This document shows positions 1 to 11,199 of a stretch of 64,000 nt of DNA, piece by piece. A program made the position numbers and the translations under genes. The notes beneath the pieces were generated by a model. It did no database searches and had not been told where the DNA came from. It saw nothing but the letters and a program-made list of their open reading frames with translations. Source of the DNA: Narthecium ossifragum (lineage: Eukaryota > Streptophyta > Magnoliopsida > Dioscoreales > Nartheciaceae); the NCBI GenBank assembly GCA_963920575.1, contig OY986972.1, positions 21,736,083-21,800,082 of the forward strand, written 5' to 3'. Numbering within the stretch: position 1 is the stretch's first letter; each line of letters opens with the position of its first letter.

Positions 1-890
1 TAGGCACCGGCCCGCAAACAGTGGAGGAAGCCACCGGCGAGCTGGATGATGCCCTGCTATGGTCACAGACCATTCATCGCGATCGCGGCTGGGTGACGGG
101 TTAGGAAGATAATAGTTATGAAGCAGCTTAACTAATATGTTAACATCGTTTTCGATGTGGGACAACCAAGTATTACTTGACGTGATCTCTTCCATCACGT
201 TACACCTGCTGGCAACCAGAACCCCTTCCTAAGTAACACCTGTATTCATTACATTGTCCATTCTTGCACACGATCTCGCAGAGGACAGGCCAAAGTATTG
301 GCGATGTCTAAGATCGTGTAGTCACCTAGGCGATTGCACCCAAACAAAATGTGAATGTTGTGCGGCATCTGCAAAGCAATAGAAAAAAATTTTGCCACCA
401 TCTGTTGCACATATGAATTACCACTAGTATGTACATTGCAAACATTAAAGCCTGAAATCCATACCATTGGTCCTGGACATGAAGGGCCCGGGACTCGGCA
501 CGATCGCCATGCCGTTCATCACTGTTTCTCTCTTTACCGGCGTCACCATAGCAATATGCCTGTTATTCTGATCGTGAGACATGGGCAAAAAAAACTCTCT
601 CATTTGGCATAGCTCTAATGCTCATTAGAGTCTCCCTTTACTTAGACATTAAAGGTAAGCTACATGTGCTTGGGAGTGAGTAAGTCCTCTTCTCTATTTA
701 AAGCATTAGAGTTCTTGACGATGATGTGCATTTCTCTCCAGAAAAGAATCAGTCACATGCGAATAGTAGTGGAAATCATCCTTCACATGCTAACAGTTCA
801 AAAGGGAACATAATAGTTTGATTAATTTGGACTTTTGCATTAACCTGTCAAAACATTGATGGGTGGCCTTGTCCTGTCTATGGCATAGGG
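1..890. other. Left-edge intergenic DNA, no gene recognised
   Basis: I see no supportable gene here. Short open frames exist on both strands but have no family resemblance I recognise. The phrase 'tttctctctttaccggc' occurs near 525 and again near 1590, so part of this DNA is duplicated within the first 1.7 kb. It may be the flank or end of the transposon block that follows. Confidence 0.4.
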
Positions 891-1167
891 AACATGATAG
901 TTTGAGAAATTCTGTCTAGCATCACTCACATTATTGGTGGCCAATCAAATGTCTATGGTAACATTATTGCTGGCCAATCAATTGTCTATGGCAAATCATA
1001 TACCGGAGATAGGAGAGTGCAGGCCTTGGTTGCGGGCCTGCCGAGTGGGATGTCTAGTCCCAGGGCACGCGTCTCGTCCAACATACAGGCTCAGGCAGCA
1101 GCCCCTGTGTTTGGAATGGGCCCACCTACTATTAAGCATAACTTTTGGTACGAATGATTAGCTCGTG

Positions 1168-1253
1168 GATCCTGAACCGTCAGAGAGAATCCCCACTGCT
1201 CATGATCCTGAAACGTCAGAGAGAATCCCCACTGCTCATGATCCTGAACCGTC
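1168..1253. repeat. 36-bp tandem repeat, about 2.4 copies
   Basis: Units beginning gatcctgaa start at 1168, 1204 and 1240, an exact 36-bp period. The first two differ by about one base and the third is cut short after gaaccgtc. No coding function is apparent. Confidence 0.9.
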
Positions 1254-1305
1254 TCTCGAGGCAAGCATCACTCACGTGCTCTCCCTTAAATGAATAGACG
1301 AATAG

Positions 1306-1440
1306 TCACATGCAAACAGTGGAAAACAGAGCTCACATGCAAACAGTGGAAAACAGAGCTCACATGCAAACAGTGGAAAACATCACTCACATGCAAACAG
1401 TGGGGTGCATCACTCACATGAACCCTCAGTGGAAATAATG
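1306..1440. repeat. 27-bp tandem repeat, five copies
   Basis: The phrase tcacatgcaaacagtgg starts at 1306, 1333, 1360 and 1387, with a fifth divergent unit at 1414, an exact 27-bp period. Related single units occur near 755-800. The array lies in front of the plant-mobile-domain gene's 3' end and could be a subterminal repeat array of the transposon block. Confidence 0.9.
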
Positions 1441-2015
1441 TTGTATGGGTAAGTGGAAAGCAAGTGAGTGATGAAATTGAATTTTAGAAAGCATCACTGT
1501 AACCCAGCAGCATGGAGTCAAATTGCAAAAGATAACAACTCCTTGGAGATCCAAAGAAAGCTCACCTACCAGCTTATCAGACCTCTAGTTGTTTCTCTCT
1601 TTACCGGCATCTTTCTTGAAGATTAAAAATGCAAGACATATGTGAGGTTCATGTCTACGTTTATGATCTAGTGCTGAGATGACGGTGAGGGGGAAACAAC
1701 TGGAGCTTTGGTAGGAAATAATGTTGTATACGATGTCAACAGGCCGCAGTATGGACGTTCATCAGCATTATGCTTGACGGTAAGTACCACTGCTTATGTT
1801 GTCATTTGTTAATCTCTTTTCTACTTTTCTTCGCAAAATTGATCATGACTGATGATATATCGACGAAAGCATCAAGAATGAGGGTATCAAAATGGGAATC
1901 GTCCTCATCAGAATGTTGATCGGTAGTTGAATACCGTCAGGGAATCGTCCGCATCAGAATGCTAATCGCGTACCTTTTATACTGGTATCGGTAATTATCT
2001 ACCAATAATGGTAAT

Positions 2016-2287
2016 CATTCCATCGGTAATCCAATTCTGATGGCCGACTATTTGCTGCTTCACAATAATTACACCTTAATATACTGCACATGAATTCACA
2101 CACCATCAACATTGAAATAAAAGCTAACATAACATTCTAATGAGTCTTTTTCATTCCATCGGTAATCCAATTCCGATGGCCTTGGTTTTTGCTGCTTCAC
2201 AATAATTACACCTTAATATTTTGTATATTAATTAACACACCATCAACATTGAAATAAAAGCTAAAATTACATTCTAATGAGTCTTTT
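2016..2287. repeat. Two tandem ~135-bp repeats with ATCGGTAAT motifs
   Basis: Two adjacent copies run from about 2016-2151 and 2152-2287. Each begins ttccatcggtaatccaatt and ends aatgagtcttt. Each opens with a small inverted repeat (ccatcgg...ccgatgg). They lie directly behind the stop codon of the plant-mobile-domain gene (minus strand), so they would form its 3' UTR or flank. Confidence 0.8.
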
Positions 2288-2292
2288 GCTGT

Positions 2293-4324
2293 CTAGGTGT
2301 TGTCTTCCAGGGTGTGCTCATCTGCAAATTGATGGCCTTGGTTGCTAGTTGAGGCTCGCGCCCGTCTCACATACGCTAGGCGCGTGTCGCGGTGCCCGTG
2401 AGCTATGTTATATATTCGTCGCCACCTGTCCCGTAGTTCTTCGGTAGACAGCGCTGCTAGCTGGTCATGCGTCTCGTCGATTATTGCCACCAGACGCTCG
2501 AACTGCACGAAGATAGACAATGACAACAATCACTCGTAGCTTATAGAATAAGTAGGACAAGGTACATATGTTGAGTTGTGCTTACTGTGGCAGGCAGGTA
2601 CGCATTGCGTAAATCGGCCGTAGCGGATTGGGTTTCAGGATTTTGGACCTTGACATGGGAGATGGACTTAAACCATTGCATATATTCCGGCATGCATTCA
2701 TCTCCCCTGCTGGCGGCGACACCTGTCCTGGTTACACTGAGCACGTGGGAAGGCCAGTCGTCCCAGAACCGCTTCGTGAAATGGAAGACTCGATGATATC
2801 CTCGTGCATTTGCATTGCCGCCCATGTGGGACTGGGTTGGTCGTAGCGGTTCACCAGGGATGCCCTGTTGAATGCCCATTTGTCGAACCACCATGTCTGG
2901 GTGATATGGCTCATAGAACTCCGGGGAGCTCAGTATGCCAAAATAAAAGCTAATATCGTCTCGAGGAAAGGGCCCACCTCGATGATCACAATACGGATCC
3001 CACACCACCTGCAATAATGAAATGAACATATATAGGTGTTTAGGAAAAAATGAACATGATTTCGAGGTGGCTGTATGGACACGAACTAGGTATAAGACAT
3101 ATTACCTGGTGTGCGCTCAATCGATCAAGGCACTCGCGATAATTCTTGATCTTATTTTCGGCATCCCCTTGCCTTTTTTCATGCAGCCAACGATAAACAC
3201 ATGGTTGGCCCAAAATGTAGCGCATATTACGCTGCACTGGCACGATAGAAGGGAGGTGGTCGTATATCCAAGCCTAAGGACATAGCAACATCTGAAGTCA
3301 GTCAGGCACTTATGTTATAGCTTTTGACAATTAGCTCATCAGTATTAAACATAGCATACCTCAAGTAAAGTGAGATATCCACCGATCCCGGATGTTCCCC
3401 ATCTACTGGCATGTCCAAGCATTCGGTATAGGTATACCAGTGCCGCAGCTCCCCATGCATACTTGTCAACATTCGCAAGATCCAACAGTGCTGGCAAGAA
3501 CGACATGTGGACCTTGCCGCCTGACTTGTCGGAAAAGAGGGTACACCCCAGCAAATAGAGTAGATAAGCCTTGACTGATCTCTCTAAGCCTACCTTCCCA
3601 ACCTTGCAATTGTATCTCAGCCATGTCATCCGAATTGCATACCCTCCAAACTTCCTCAACTCGACGCTCGCATCTTTTTTGTGCACTCCGAGATGTTCAA
3701 CCAGCATTTTCGTTGCACACTCCCGACTCAGCTTCTTATCCTCCAACGGTATGCCGGATACAGGAATGTTCAAGATGGCAGCCACGTCGGCCAAGATGAT
3801 CGTCATCTCACCGCATGGGAAGTGGAAAGTATTTGTCTCCGGGTGCCATCTCTCGACAAATGCTGAGACAACGGCACTGTTGATAGACTGGTAGGAGCAC
3901 TCCCTCAACTGTCCTAACCTTGTGGCATTAACGGCTTCCATAAATTCAAGCGCGTCGTCGTCAAACCAACTTTTGGTCGATGACCCGTGAGCGTAAATCT
4001 TAAGTGGCTGCCCGCGCTCCTGCATTAGAGCATCACGAGATAGTTAAGGAATTGACGCGCAAAACACTACACAATTAACAATTAAATTAGTTAGCATACC
4101 CATCCTCGCCATATGCCATAAGCAACGTGAGTCTTGAACTCGGTGAGCACAGACGTATCCACGGGCCCTCCGGGAATAGGGCCGCCGTCATCATCCTCCG
4201 CTGATGCAACTGTCTCCACTGCCTCGACTATGGTATAGGACTCCGCTGGGCCTTTCATTCTTTTCCGGTGAGACGCTGTCGGGCGCTGGCGCTTCGAACC
4301 CAAGGCGGAAGATGAGGAGGCCAT
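2293..4324 (-). CDS. Plant mobile domain (PMD, MAIN/MAIL-type) protein, five exons
   Basis: Five exons join in frame on the minus strand: 4324-4100, 4019-3360, 3273-3106, 3008-2586 and 2502-2293. All junctions are GT-AG in phase 0, giving 561 codons plus stop. The start is the ATG at 4324, followed by a Ser-rich and basic N-terminus. Exon 2 carries the plant mobile domain (Pfam 'aminotransferase-like, plant mobile domain'), visible in the run WHPETNTFHFPCGEMTIILA and in DVAAILNIPVSG. Exon 3 has the conserved AWIYDHLPSI and exon 4 the VVWDPY segment. PMD proteins occur as host genes (MAIN, MAIL1, needed for silencing and genome stability in Arabidopsis) and as transposon-borne genes. I infer the transposon-borne type here because the gene lies beside a Mutator-like transposase and hairpin repeats. 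No stops or frameshifts are seen. Host function is unknown. Confidence 0.85.
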
Positions 4325-4407
4325 GCCGCGGCCACTTGTACAACCAAACCAGTAAATGAATAACTAAGAAGTTCAGATCAAGACTTAAAACGAACACAGG
4401 TACTAAA

Positions 4408-4664
4408 TGACATCGGTGGAATGCTACCGATCAGGACTCTATATGGACGTTATGTAACCACCGATGTGCCCAGGACATTTAAACGAAGACAACAAAGATA
4501 CGAACAAACATCGGTGGTTTACTACCGATTCGGACTCTATATGGACGTTATATAACCACCGACATTTAAACGAAGACAACCATTCAAAAAAAGATACGAA
4601 CAGACATCGGTGGATTACTACCGATTCGGACTCTATATGGACGTTATATAACCACCGATGTGCG
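4408..4664. repeat. Three direct ~97-bp repeats, each an ATCGGTGG/CCACCGAT hairpin
   Basis: Units begin catcggtgg at 4411, 4509 and 4605. Each contains an internal ctaccgat, then gactctatatggacgttat, and closes with accaccgatg, so each unit can fold back. The array lies about 90 bp upstream of the plant-mobile-domain start codon and between it and the transposase gene. Related ATCGGT motifs recur at 5085-5215. Confidence 0.85.
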
Positions 4665-5084
4665 GGAAGAAGGCCAAATATAAATCCGCCGACTCTCGGG
4701 TGCAAATCCGCAGATTAAACAATCAATGGCATTCCACGACGAAAGACATTGCAAAGATTCTTGCAATATAAACATAATTATCGTCGCTTTCATTGTACTT
4801 TAGTATTCAAATATCAATTTAGGGCGTGGAATTCATACGTTGATGATGGCGGAGAGGAGAGGTTTCTCACGTACCTTTGGCGGAGTCGATGGGGTGGGGG
4901 ACGGTCACCTTTCTCGTGGGAGAGGGGGTCGTATGTCGAGGAGGACTTCACCGTCGGGAGTAGCGGCCGGTCAGCTTTCTCTCCCGATCGTTAGTGTGGC
5001 CTTCGTTAAGGGGGTCAAATGTGGTTTATTGAGTGAGTGGTGAAGTGTCAGTGCGGTTTTATATTTATCGCTTATTCCGCATCG

Positions 5085-5240
5085 GTGAGTGAGTACCGAC
5101 CATATAGTCAAAATCGGTAAGCGCGACCATATATAGGCGGAATCGGTAAGAGGTTAGATATTACACCAGCTCTAACACGTTTACATCGGTGTACAACCAC
5201 CGATCCCTCCGGGAATAGCTCGGTCGTATACCGCCGATGA
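5085..5240. repeat. Further ATCGGT/ACCGA motif cluster
   Basis: Degenerate copies of the same motif occur as gcatcggtgagtgagtaccga, aatcggtaagcgcgacc, gaatcggtaag and acatcggtgtacaaccaccg. They continue the hairpin repeat theme of 4408-4664. A repeat of gggcgaagcctctattga follows at 5261 and 5322. Confidence 0.65.
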
Positions 5241-6040
5241 ACATGAGTTCATTTTACTGGCCGAAGCCTCTATTGGGAATTGCTTCAGCCCTGCACACAT
5301 ATGAGTTGATCAACATTTTCCTGGGCGAAGCCTCTATTGAGATCAATCTACATTCACTTTCCCGTATAAAAACTTCACTCTATATATTCACCCATAACGG
5401 ATTGAATTACAAGGTAACGGCCGAAATTTTCAATCCAATACTTGAAAACCAAACTTGATTGTCATTGTTTCAAGTCACAGATACATCAGCAATACAGGAA
5501 ATAGCAGGCGACATCCGATTTGAAGAAACTGACAGCACAAAGGGCAGCCGTCGGCATGGCATTTCTTCTTTAACTAGGAAAAACACCAGATGAAGTCGCA
5601 GTTTCCCAGGTGAAGCCACTAGCCCAAACTAGAGCAAACATGGAGTTGGAGTCAATTTGATCGTGGGTTGAGGTGCTCGTGCGACACGTTCATCAGCATT
5701 TCATTGTACTTCGTGGGTGAGGAGCTCCTGTCACACGTTCATCTCCCTGCAAAAGATTGCAAAACAGCAATATAGTCAAAATATACTTGCAGTTAAGAAC
5801 ACCAACTGCAATAGAAGAAAAGAACATGATTACATCAGCTTTTCAGGCCCCGCTAGACGAATAAATTTTTCATAGTAAATTGAATTGCAGCAGCTAACAA
5901 GGATGACGACGTTCCTCTTCAACCCTATACGATGTAAAAATTGATCGACACATCAGTTTGCGGTTAGACGGTCAACAGCAGATCAAGTACATACAAATTA
6001 TAAAGGAACCACTGAGTCGGACAAGAAGACACAAACATTG
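5241..6040. other. Spacer between transposase 3' end and hairpin repeats
   Basis: No gene is recognised in these 800 bp. It is ordinary AT-rich sequence that would include the 3' UTR and terminator of the minus-strand transposase gene. Confidence 0.5.
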
Positions 6041-9000
6041 TCACATCTCGGAGACATCGCCGTCAATTTCAATACTTTCCCTTGTGGCGACGCCGGGGCC
6101 CATGATATCCAGGAAATGTTTGATATTCTTCTCGTACGTATCCCAGCCTACAGCAGAATCACGACGATTCTTCTTCCAGCTGCTGGCTATGGGTGGCATG
6201 GGACATCCCGGCTGCATGTAGAGCATCACGAAGTGACCACCATTGACAAACCCAACAACGATGATCTTGCGCATAAGGGTCGGCTGTGGAGGACTCCTTA
6301 GCGGTAAGAAAGTCAGGCATTGCCTTGCTGAAATGTGGAGTAGCACAACATCGTACCGGGAAGCTATAAGCAGACCCATATCTGGCATAGTCATCCACCC
6401 ATCGGTAGGAGGGAAGTCCTCATAGTAAGCCAACCTAGTTGCGAGCTCTGCAACCCTCATTTCCCCCTCATGATATACATCACAATACTCCTTCCTGAAT
6501 GCCATCAACTCACAACCAAGTTCCTTCCTTATCTGGACCCAGTTGTCCTCACCGTAGCCCAGCAGCCCAGCAATTGCTCTAAAACCACAGTTACCGTCAT
6601 GTTTAACATCTTTGACATGCATTATGTATGGCCTCAGCCCTTCTGGAAACTGCGATAGATAATCATTACGGAAAGAAGTAGAAGCTACGCAGCCACGAGT
6701 CCGAATCACTCTCCCCTTTGGCTTGCTTTCTGGCTTTGCCTTTGTCTTGCTCATCACAGCGGCACTGAGGCCCACAGGACATGCAGTGTTATTTACAGAC
6801 TGCGAGTTGCTACCATTGCTATCATTGAAGGAGGGGGCATATTCAAAGGCAGATGGGTCACGTCGGGTGGATTTTAGAAGCTTCATTGCTTTCGCACTCA
6901 GGCGACCACGTGTCCGTATCTTCACCTCTGGCTCTATCAAAGGAGAACATTGTGGTTCTTCTAGCTCCATTAGTTTCCTTAGTAGATGAATCTTCCCACC
7001 ATTATCCAATGTCGCAAACCTTTTGTCTATGCGTTCAAGGGAACCTTTGCATGAAAGGCTTGGTTCCTCTTTGGGAGGTGTTGGCAATAGATCAAGCTTC
7101 CGCCAGTGGCGATATATGCATGACAGCGGTATGGCCCGACCTTCTCGCTTGTATTCAGCAATCTCATGGGCACAGGGCAAGCCATGAGTACGTCGGACTT
7201 GACATCCGCACGCAACATCGTCTGGGCCAATAGAATCCGCTCTTACTGACTCCGTGTGCACAATTGTAAGTGCGTCCCTGGAGATTAAGCCCCTCAGCTC
7301 CCGGAAAACTGCTGGCTTGAAATTGTGTTGCGCGATATACTTGCTCTTCTCAAAAGAAGCAAGGACCTCTGTGCGCTGAAGCTTGAGTAGGGCATTGATC
7401 GTCGCCCAAGAGGAGACAAAACTGCAGTTAGATGTCCCCAGATGCCGCTTCAGCTTCGCATGTGCACTCTCGACTCTGTTCATAGTTTCATTATCGAAGT
7501 GCATATAGTGGCGTGTCCAAGCAGTCACAAACAGCTCCTTGTACTTAACCAACCACGAGTCCTTCACATAATCAACAGCAACCCTGTACCCACAGAAAGA
7601 TCTCTCCAAGGCTTCGACATTTTGAAAAAACTCATTCTCGGTGGGAGACCAAACAATTAGTTCCCAGCTCACCAAAAAAGATTTCCATTTCACTGATGTC
7701 TCGAACAATTTTTTGCAATTTGCTGCTATGTTCTTGTTTATGTGCCACCTGCAAAGCATGTTGTTGGTCATGGGAAACACGGTCCGCACAGCATTCATCA
7801 AGCCCAAATCTCTGTCAGTCACAATAACACGAGGCAGCATGCAACCCTCCAACATTGTCTTCAACTTGTCCATGGCCCATGCGAAGGTGCCCTCCTTCTC
7901 CGACTCAAGGTACGCAAAAGCGCCTGCAAATGTGAGGCCTGTTCTCCAGCGAAGATCATATAAAGGACATTGTCGAATGCATTCAACAATGGATTCACAC
8001 TGAAGCTGCAAAGCGAGTGATTCATAGTTTGCTACCTGTCGATGTCACTCCAACTATCTGCAATAGGGGAAGACGGTACTTGTTGGTTTTGTATGTACAG
8101 TCCATAATTAGGACCTCGGGGAAGGCACGCAACAACTCGATGGAATGCGGGTGTGCCCAGAATATACTACGAACAACTGATGTGTCATCGTCACTCGTAT
8201 GCCACTCCGTGTAACCATAGGCATGTAGTTGTCCCAAGAGTTGTTGCATCTCTGACATGCCTGCTCTATCGAGAACTCTGTGCTTCCGTCTAGCATTGTA
8301 CACGTGTCTCATAGTCGAGACATTCAATCCATTCCTCTGCTTCAGAGTGTACAATATCTCCCTGGGCTTTACTAGACTCTTCGACATATCGACCAGGACT
8401 TGCTGCTCTTCTTCTGATAATCTCCCTGCGTACGAATGGCCTTCAAGATGAAGGGCGGGTGGGTGGTTATGCACCCCGCATTCCACCCTGACCATCCATT
8501 CGTCGTTGCTTGCAAGCTTCACTCCTTGGAGTTGGAAAGGGCAGCCGCATTTCTTTGTGCCACAGGTTTTCCTCCGTTTCGCTTGTGCATTCTCCGGGTT
8601 CTTCCTCCACTGTTTTGAGTCCCTATATTCGCCGCTCCTCTCACATGCTAAGGTGAGCCTTGGTTTTCTGCCAGGAGCCCCAGCCTGTGAGTTTTTCACG
8701 ACTATGACTAACTCATTCTGCCTCCCGACTTCCTGCGTCCATTGGATAAGAGATTGTCGACTGTAGAATATCTGCATGTAGTGAAAAACCCAAGAGTAAG
8801 AGTATTATCTACAATTTTTTTGATGGAGATGAATTGTAGATATGCATACCAAAGTGGTCGTGAAATCAGCCATATGATCCGCAATAATAGCGGTTCCAAC
8901 ACCACTACCAGCAGTGGACGCATCGTCCTGCACAGCAGGTACAACATGTATTAACTAATAGTCAATGAATCAGGTTCTTACAATGCCTATATAGGATGGA

Positions 9001-9622
9001 CTACATTGGATGCACACTTTGCAATTATTTACGCCCTTTCTAGTGTTGCTACTAATTGGGACTAGACGTGATAATTGAGCAAAGGTTTCGTGCAAGCACA
9101 ATCTTCCACGATGCGCTATACTCGCAACCCATGTCAAGTGATGACAGGGGGTAACATAGCAGTTTCGAACCCTTGCTTCTTCCCTGGGTATACGATCGGA
9201 AAATAACAAATGAACATGCACACAAAAATAGGTAGATTAGGAAATTATAAACAACATGAAAAATAGGAAAATATATGATGCAATCACATATATGCTGATG
9301 CCCCCTCCCCATCCCTGTACCCCTTGTCATGTGACGAACAGGGGTAAAATTAGCAGTTTCAATAGCAATGATTTCTCGCACAAATATATCAGTACATGCG
9401 CACAAAAATACCGGTGCATGCGCACATTATAAGCAACATCAAACAAGGAAAATATATGACCATTTCGACATAGCTGTTCGGAAGAGGAATCAAATATGCA
9501 CTGCTCTATTGTAACCAGCTTGAACCTTAATTCTCGTCATGTGAAACAGCAAAAAAGGGGAAAACTTGTACCCATCAACAGCAACAAAGCGAGGACTATC
9601 TATGTACCTTTGGCGCCGGCAT
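6041..9622 (-). CDS. Mutator-like (MULE) transposase with C-terminal OTU protease domain
   Basis: The secure exons are 8771-8036 and 7938-6041, with 8927-8850 upstream. The 97-bp intron 8035-7939 (GT-AG) removes an apparent stop and restores the reading STGLTFAGAFAYLE. A 15-nt first exon MPAPK (9622-9608) fits phase and has a good donor but is tentative; the total would be 908 codons. Domains in order: FAR1/WRKY-GCM1-type zinc finger (ACERSGEYRD, KKCGCPF, GVHNHPP; about 65-135); MULE DDE transposase with Asp in MDCTYKTNKY (about 252), Asp in VTDRDLG (about 319) and Glu in NRVESAHAKLK (about 432); SWIM zinc finger CGC...PCAH (about 518-534); a basic linker; then an OTU-like domain (about 715-850) with DGNCGFRA supplying the nucleophilic Cys and NGGHFVML supplying the His. 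The protein would cut and paste its own element; the OTU part could cleave ubiquitin-like linkages or have another role. All three DDE residues and the OTU Cys/His are present, so it may be active. Confidence 0.88.
7939..8035 (-). other. 97-bp GT-AG intron in the transposase gene
   Basis: The donor reads tcgacag|gtagcaaac and the acceptor gagaacag|gcctcac. Unspliced, the frame stops at 8024-8022; spliced, the codons TCG ACA GGC CTC ACA give the family-typical STGLT. This shows that the gene is not frameshifted. Confidence 0.92.
9110..9470. repeat. Two diverged tandem ~210-bp repeats upstream of the transposase
   Basis: The pattern 'tgtcaagtgatgacaggggg...agcagtttcgaa...catgcacacaaaaata' near 9130-9235 recurs as 'ttgtcatgtgacgaacagg...agcagtttcaatagc...catgcgcacaaaaata' near 9325-9410, with a third weak copy near 9535. 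If the tentative first exon is right, these lie in the first intron. Confidence 0.6.
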
Positions 9623-11199
9623 TTCGTGGGACTGGTCGAAGGAGCAGTTATCTAAACCCATCTTTCGCCAGATACTGCTCCAGAGGAGATGCGACGTACG
9701 AGGGTTTGTGAGGACCAGTGGTGCGGTCGAAGACCACAAGTCTAACGCAATGCAGGCAATAGAAGGAAGTCCACGCAGTGACAGGTGGGGGTGTGAGGTA
9801 TACGAAGAAATGAAGGAAAGGGAGAAGGAGAACACATCCCTTTTCGGGGCTCAGGGTACTGCAGAAACAGGACATGGCTAGAGGTAGGAGACGGTTTATG
9901 CTGGAGAGAGGTATGAGACGGTTAGTAGAAGCTAATCATCTCATTAAGGTTGTTGGATTCTTAAACAGGGGTACTATAGAGATTTAGCTGTGAGGGTATA
10001 ATGGGTATTAAAAAACAAAATTTGATGCAGTGCACGTATCAAAATCTGTAGTGCATATAAAATTTCCCATCAAAGTATTGGGTTTGGAGTTTTGAGTACT
10101 GATACTTCAAGAATCATTTTGCTTAATTCATGACGAACTCATTCTTAAGTACCTAATTATATGTTTCATAGAGTTCATCTCTAGGTATTTAAAGTTTAAA
10201 CTATCAAGTAATTTGCCAAATCCGACAACTTTATTTTTGTTTTTGCAAGACATGACTACATCATGTTTGCAATTCATGGTCACATTTGACTTGCTTTGCT
10301 AAAATAAAATTGTCCCTGGTCATACGATTATAGGAACTGTGCGAGCGATATGTTGAGTGGCCTTCATAAAATTGATCTACACTTGATGTCCATCTTCTAT
10401 AACCTTGATATTACACTTGATAAACAGTGATCTACACTCAACATTTACCTTCTATATATATCCGATGCACAATGATCTGCACATAAATGCATACCTTCTA
10501 CTTTTTTTTAATCAGTTAAGCCGAAGCTGCAGCCCAAGAGCTATGCGACTAGATTCCTAATGGTAGTTCATCCTGGACGGATCGAGCAATCTCATACGCC
10601 CTATAATTGAGCTCCCTAGGAATCTATACAATACAAAATCCTTCAAACATACTAGCAACCCACCTAATTTTTAGGACCTCCCCACATACAATATAATGCG
10701 TACCTTCTACTTTATGCACAGTGATTTCAACCTTGATGCATACCTTTTATACATGTCATGTGCTATATTATATGCTACGCTTGATGCATACTTTCTCTGA
10801 TCCACATGACATGGAGTTGCAAACATAAAAGGAAAGCAATCCTCTTTCGTAAAAACAAAAAGAAAGTGGTACGTTTCCGCAAATTACTCCTAAACTATCA
10901 GAAGAAGATCCTCTTTCGCAAACAAGACTAGTGCTCATTAGCGTAATGTTGCATTGATTCGATTTAGATTGAAGATCAAGCAGATCAGCAAAAATAGGAA
11001 GCCGTGCTCGCATGCTTATTTTTCGTACAAGTTTGAAGGGCTGCTGCCGCTAACATCACTTTCTATTGGAAGTTGTAAATGCATCAGTTCAGCTTCTCAT
11101 GTAATAGCTCTGATGATGAGGATCACATAGACTTGACGCAGAAAGATCATTTGTGCTTAAACACTACTTTATGTCAAGAAGATAACAAACTCCAGGCTC
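9623..11199. other. Spacer between the transposon block and MSH5, including MSH5 3' flank
   Basis: There is no gene. From about 10078 the DNA matches two downstream regions (52800-53235 and 55070-56806), so it is one copy of a locally repeated MSH5 3' flank. It contains many variants of 'tgatctacacttgatg' (a diffuse short repeat), best seen at 10370-10760. Confidence 0.6.

Noticed and set aside
8009..8024. Apparent stop and frame change splitting the transposase into two genes
   Set aside because: A 97-bp GT-AG intron (8035-7939) removes it and restores the family sequence STGLTF.
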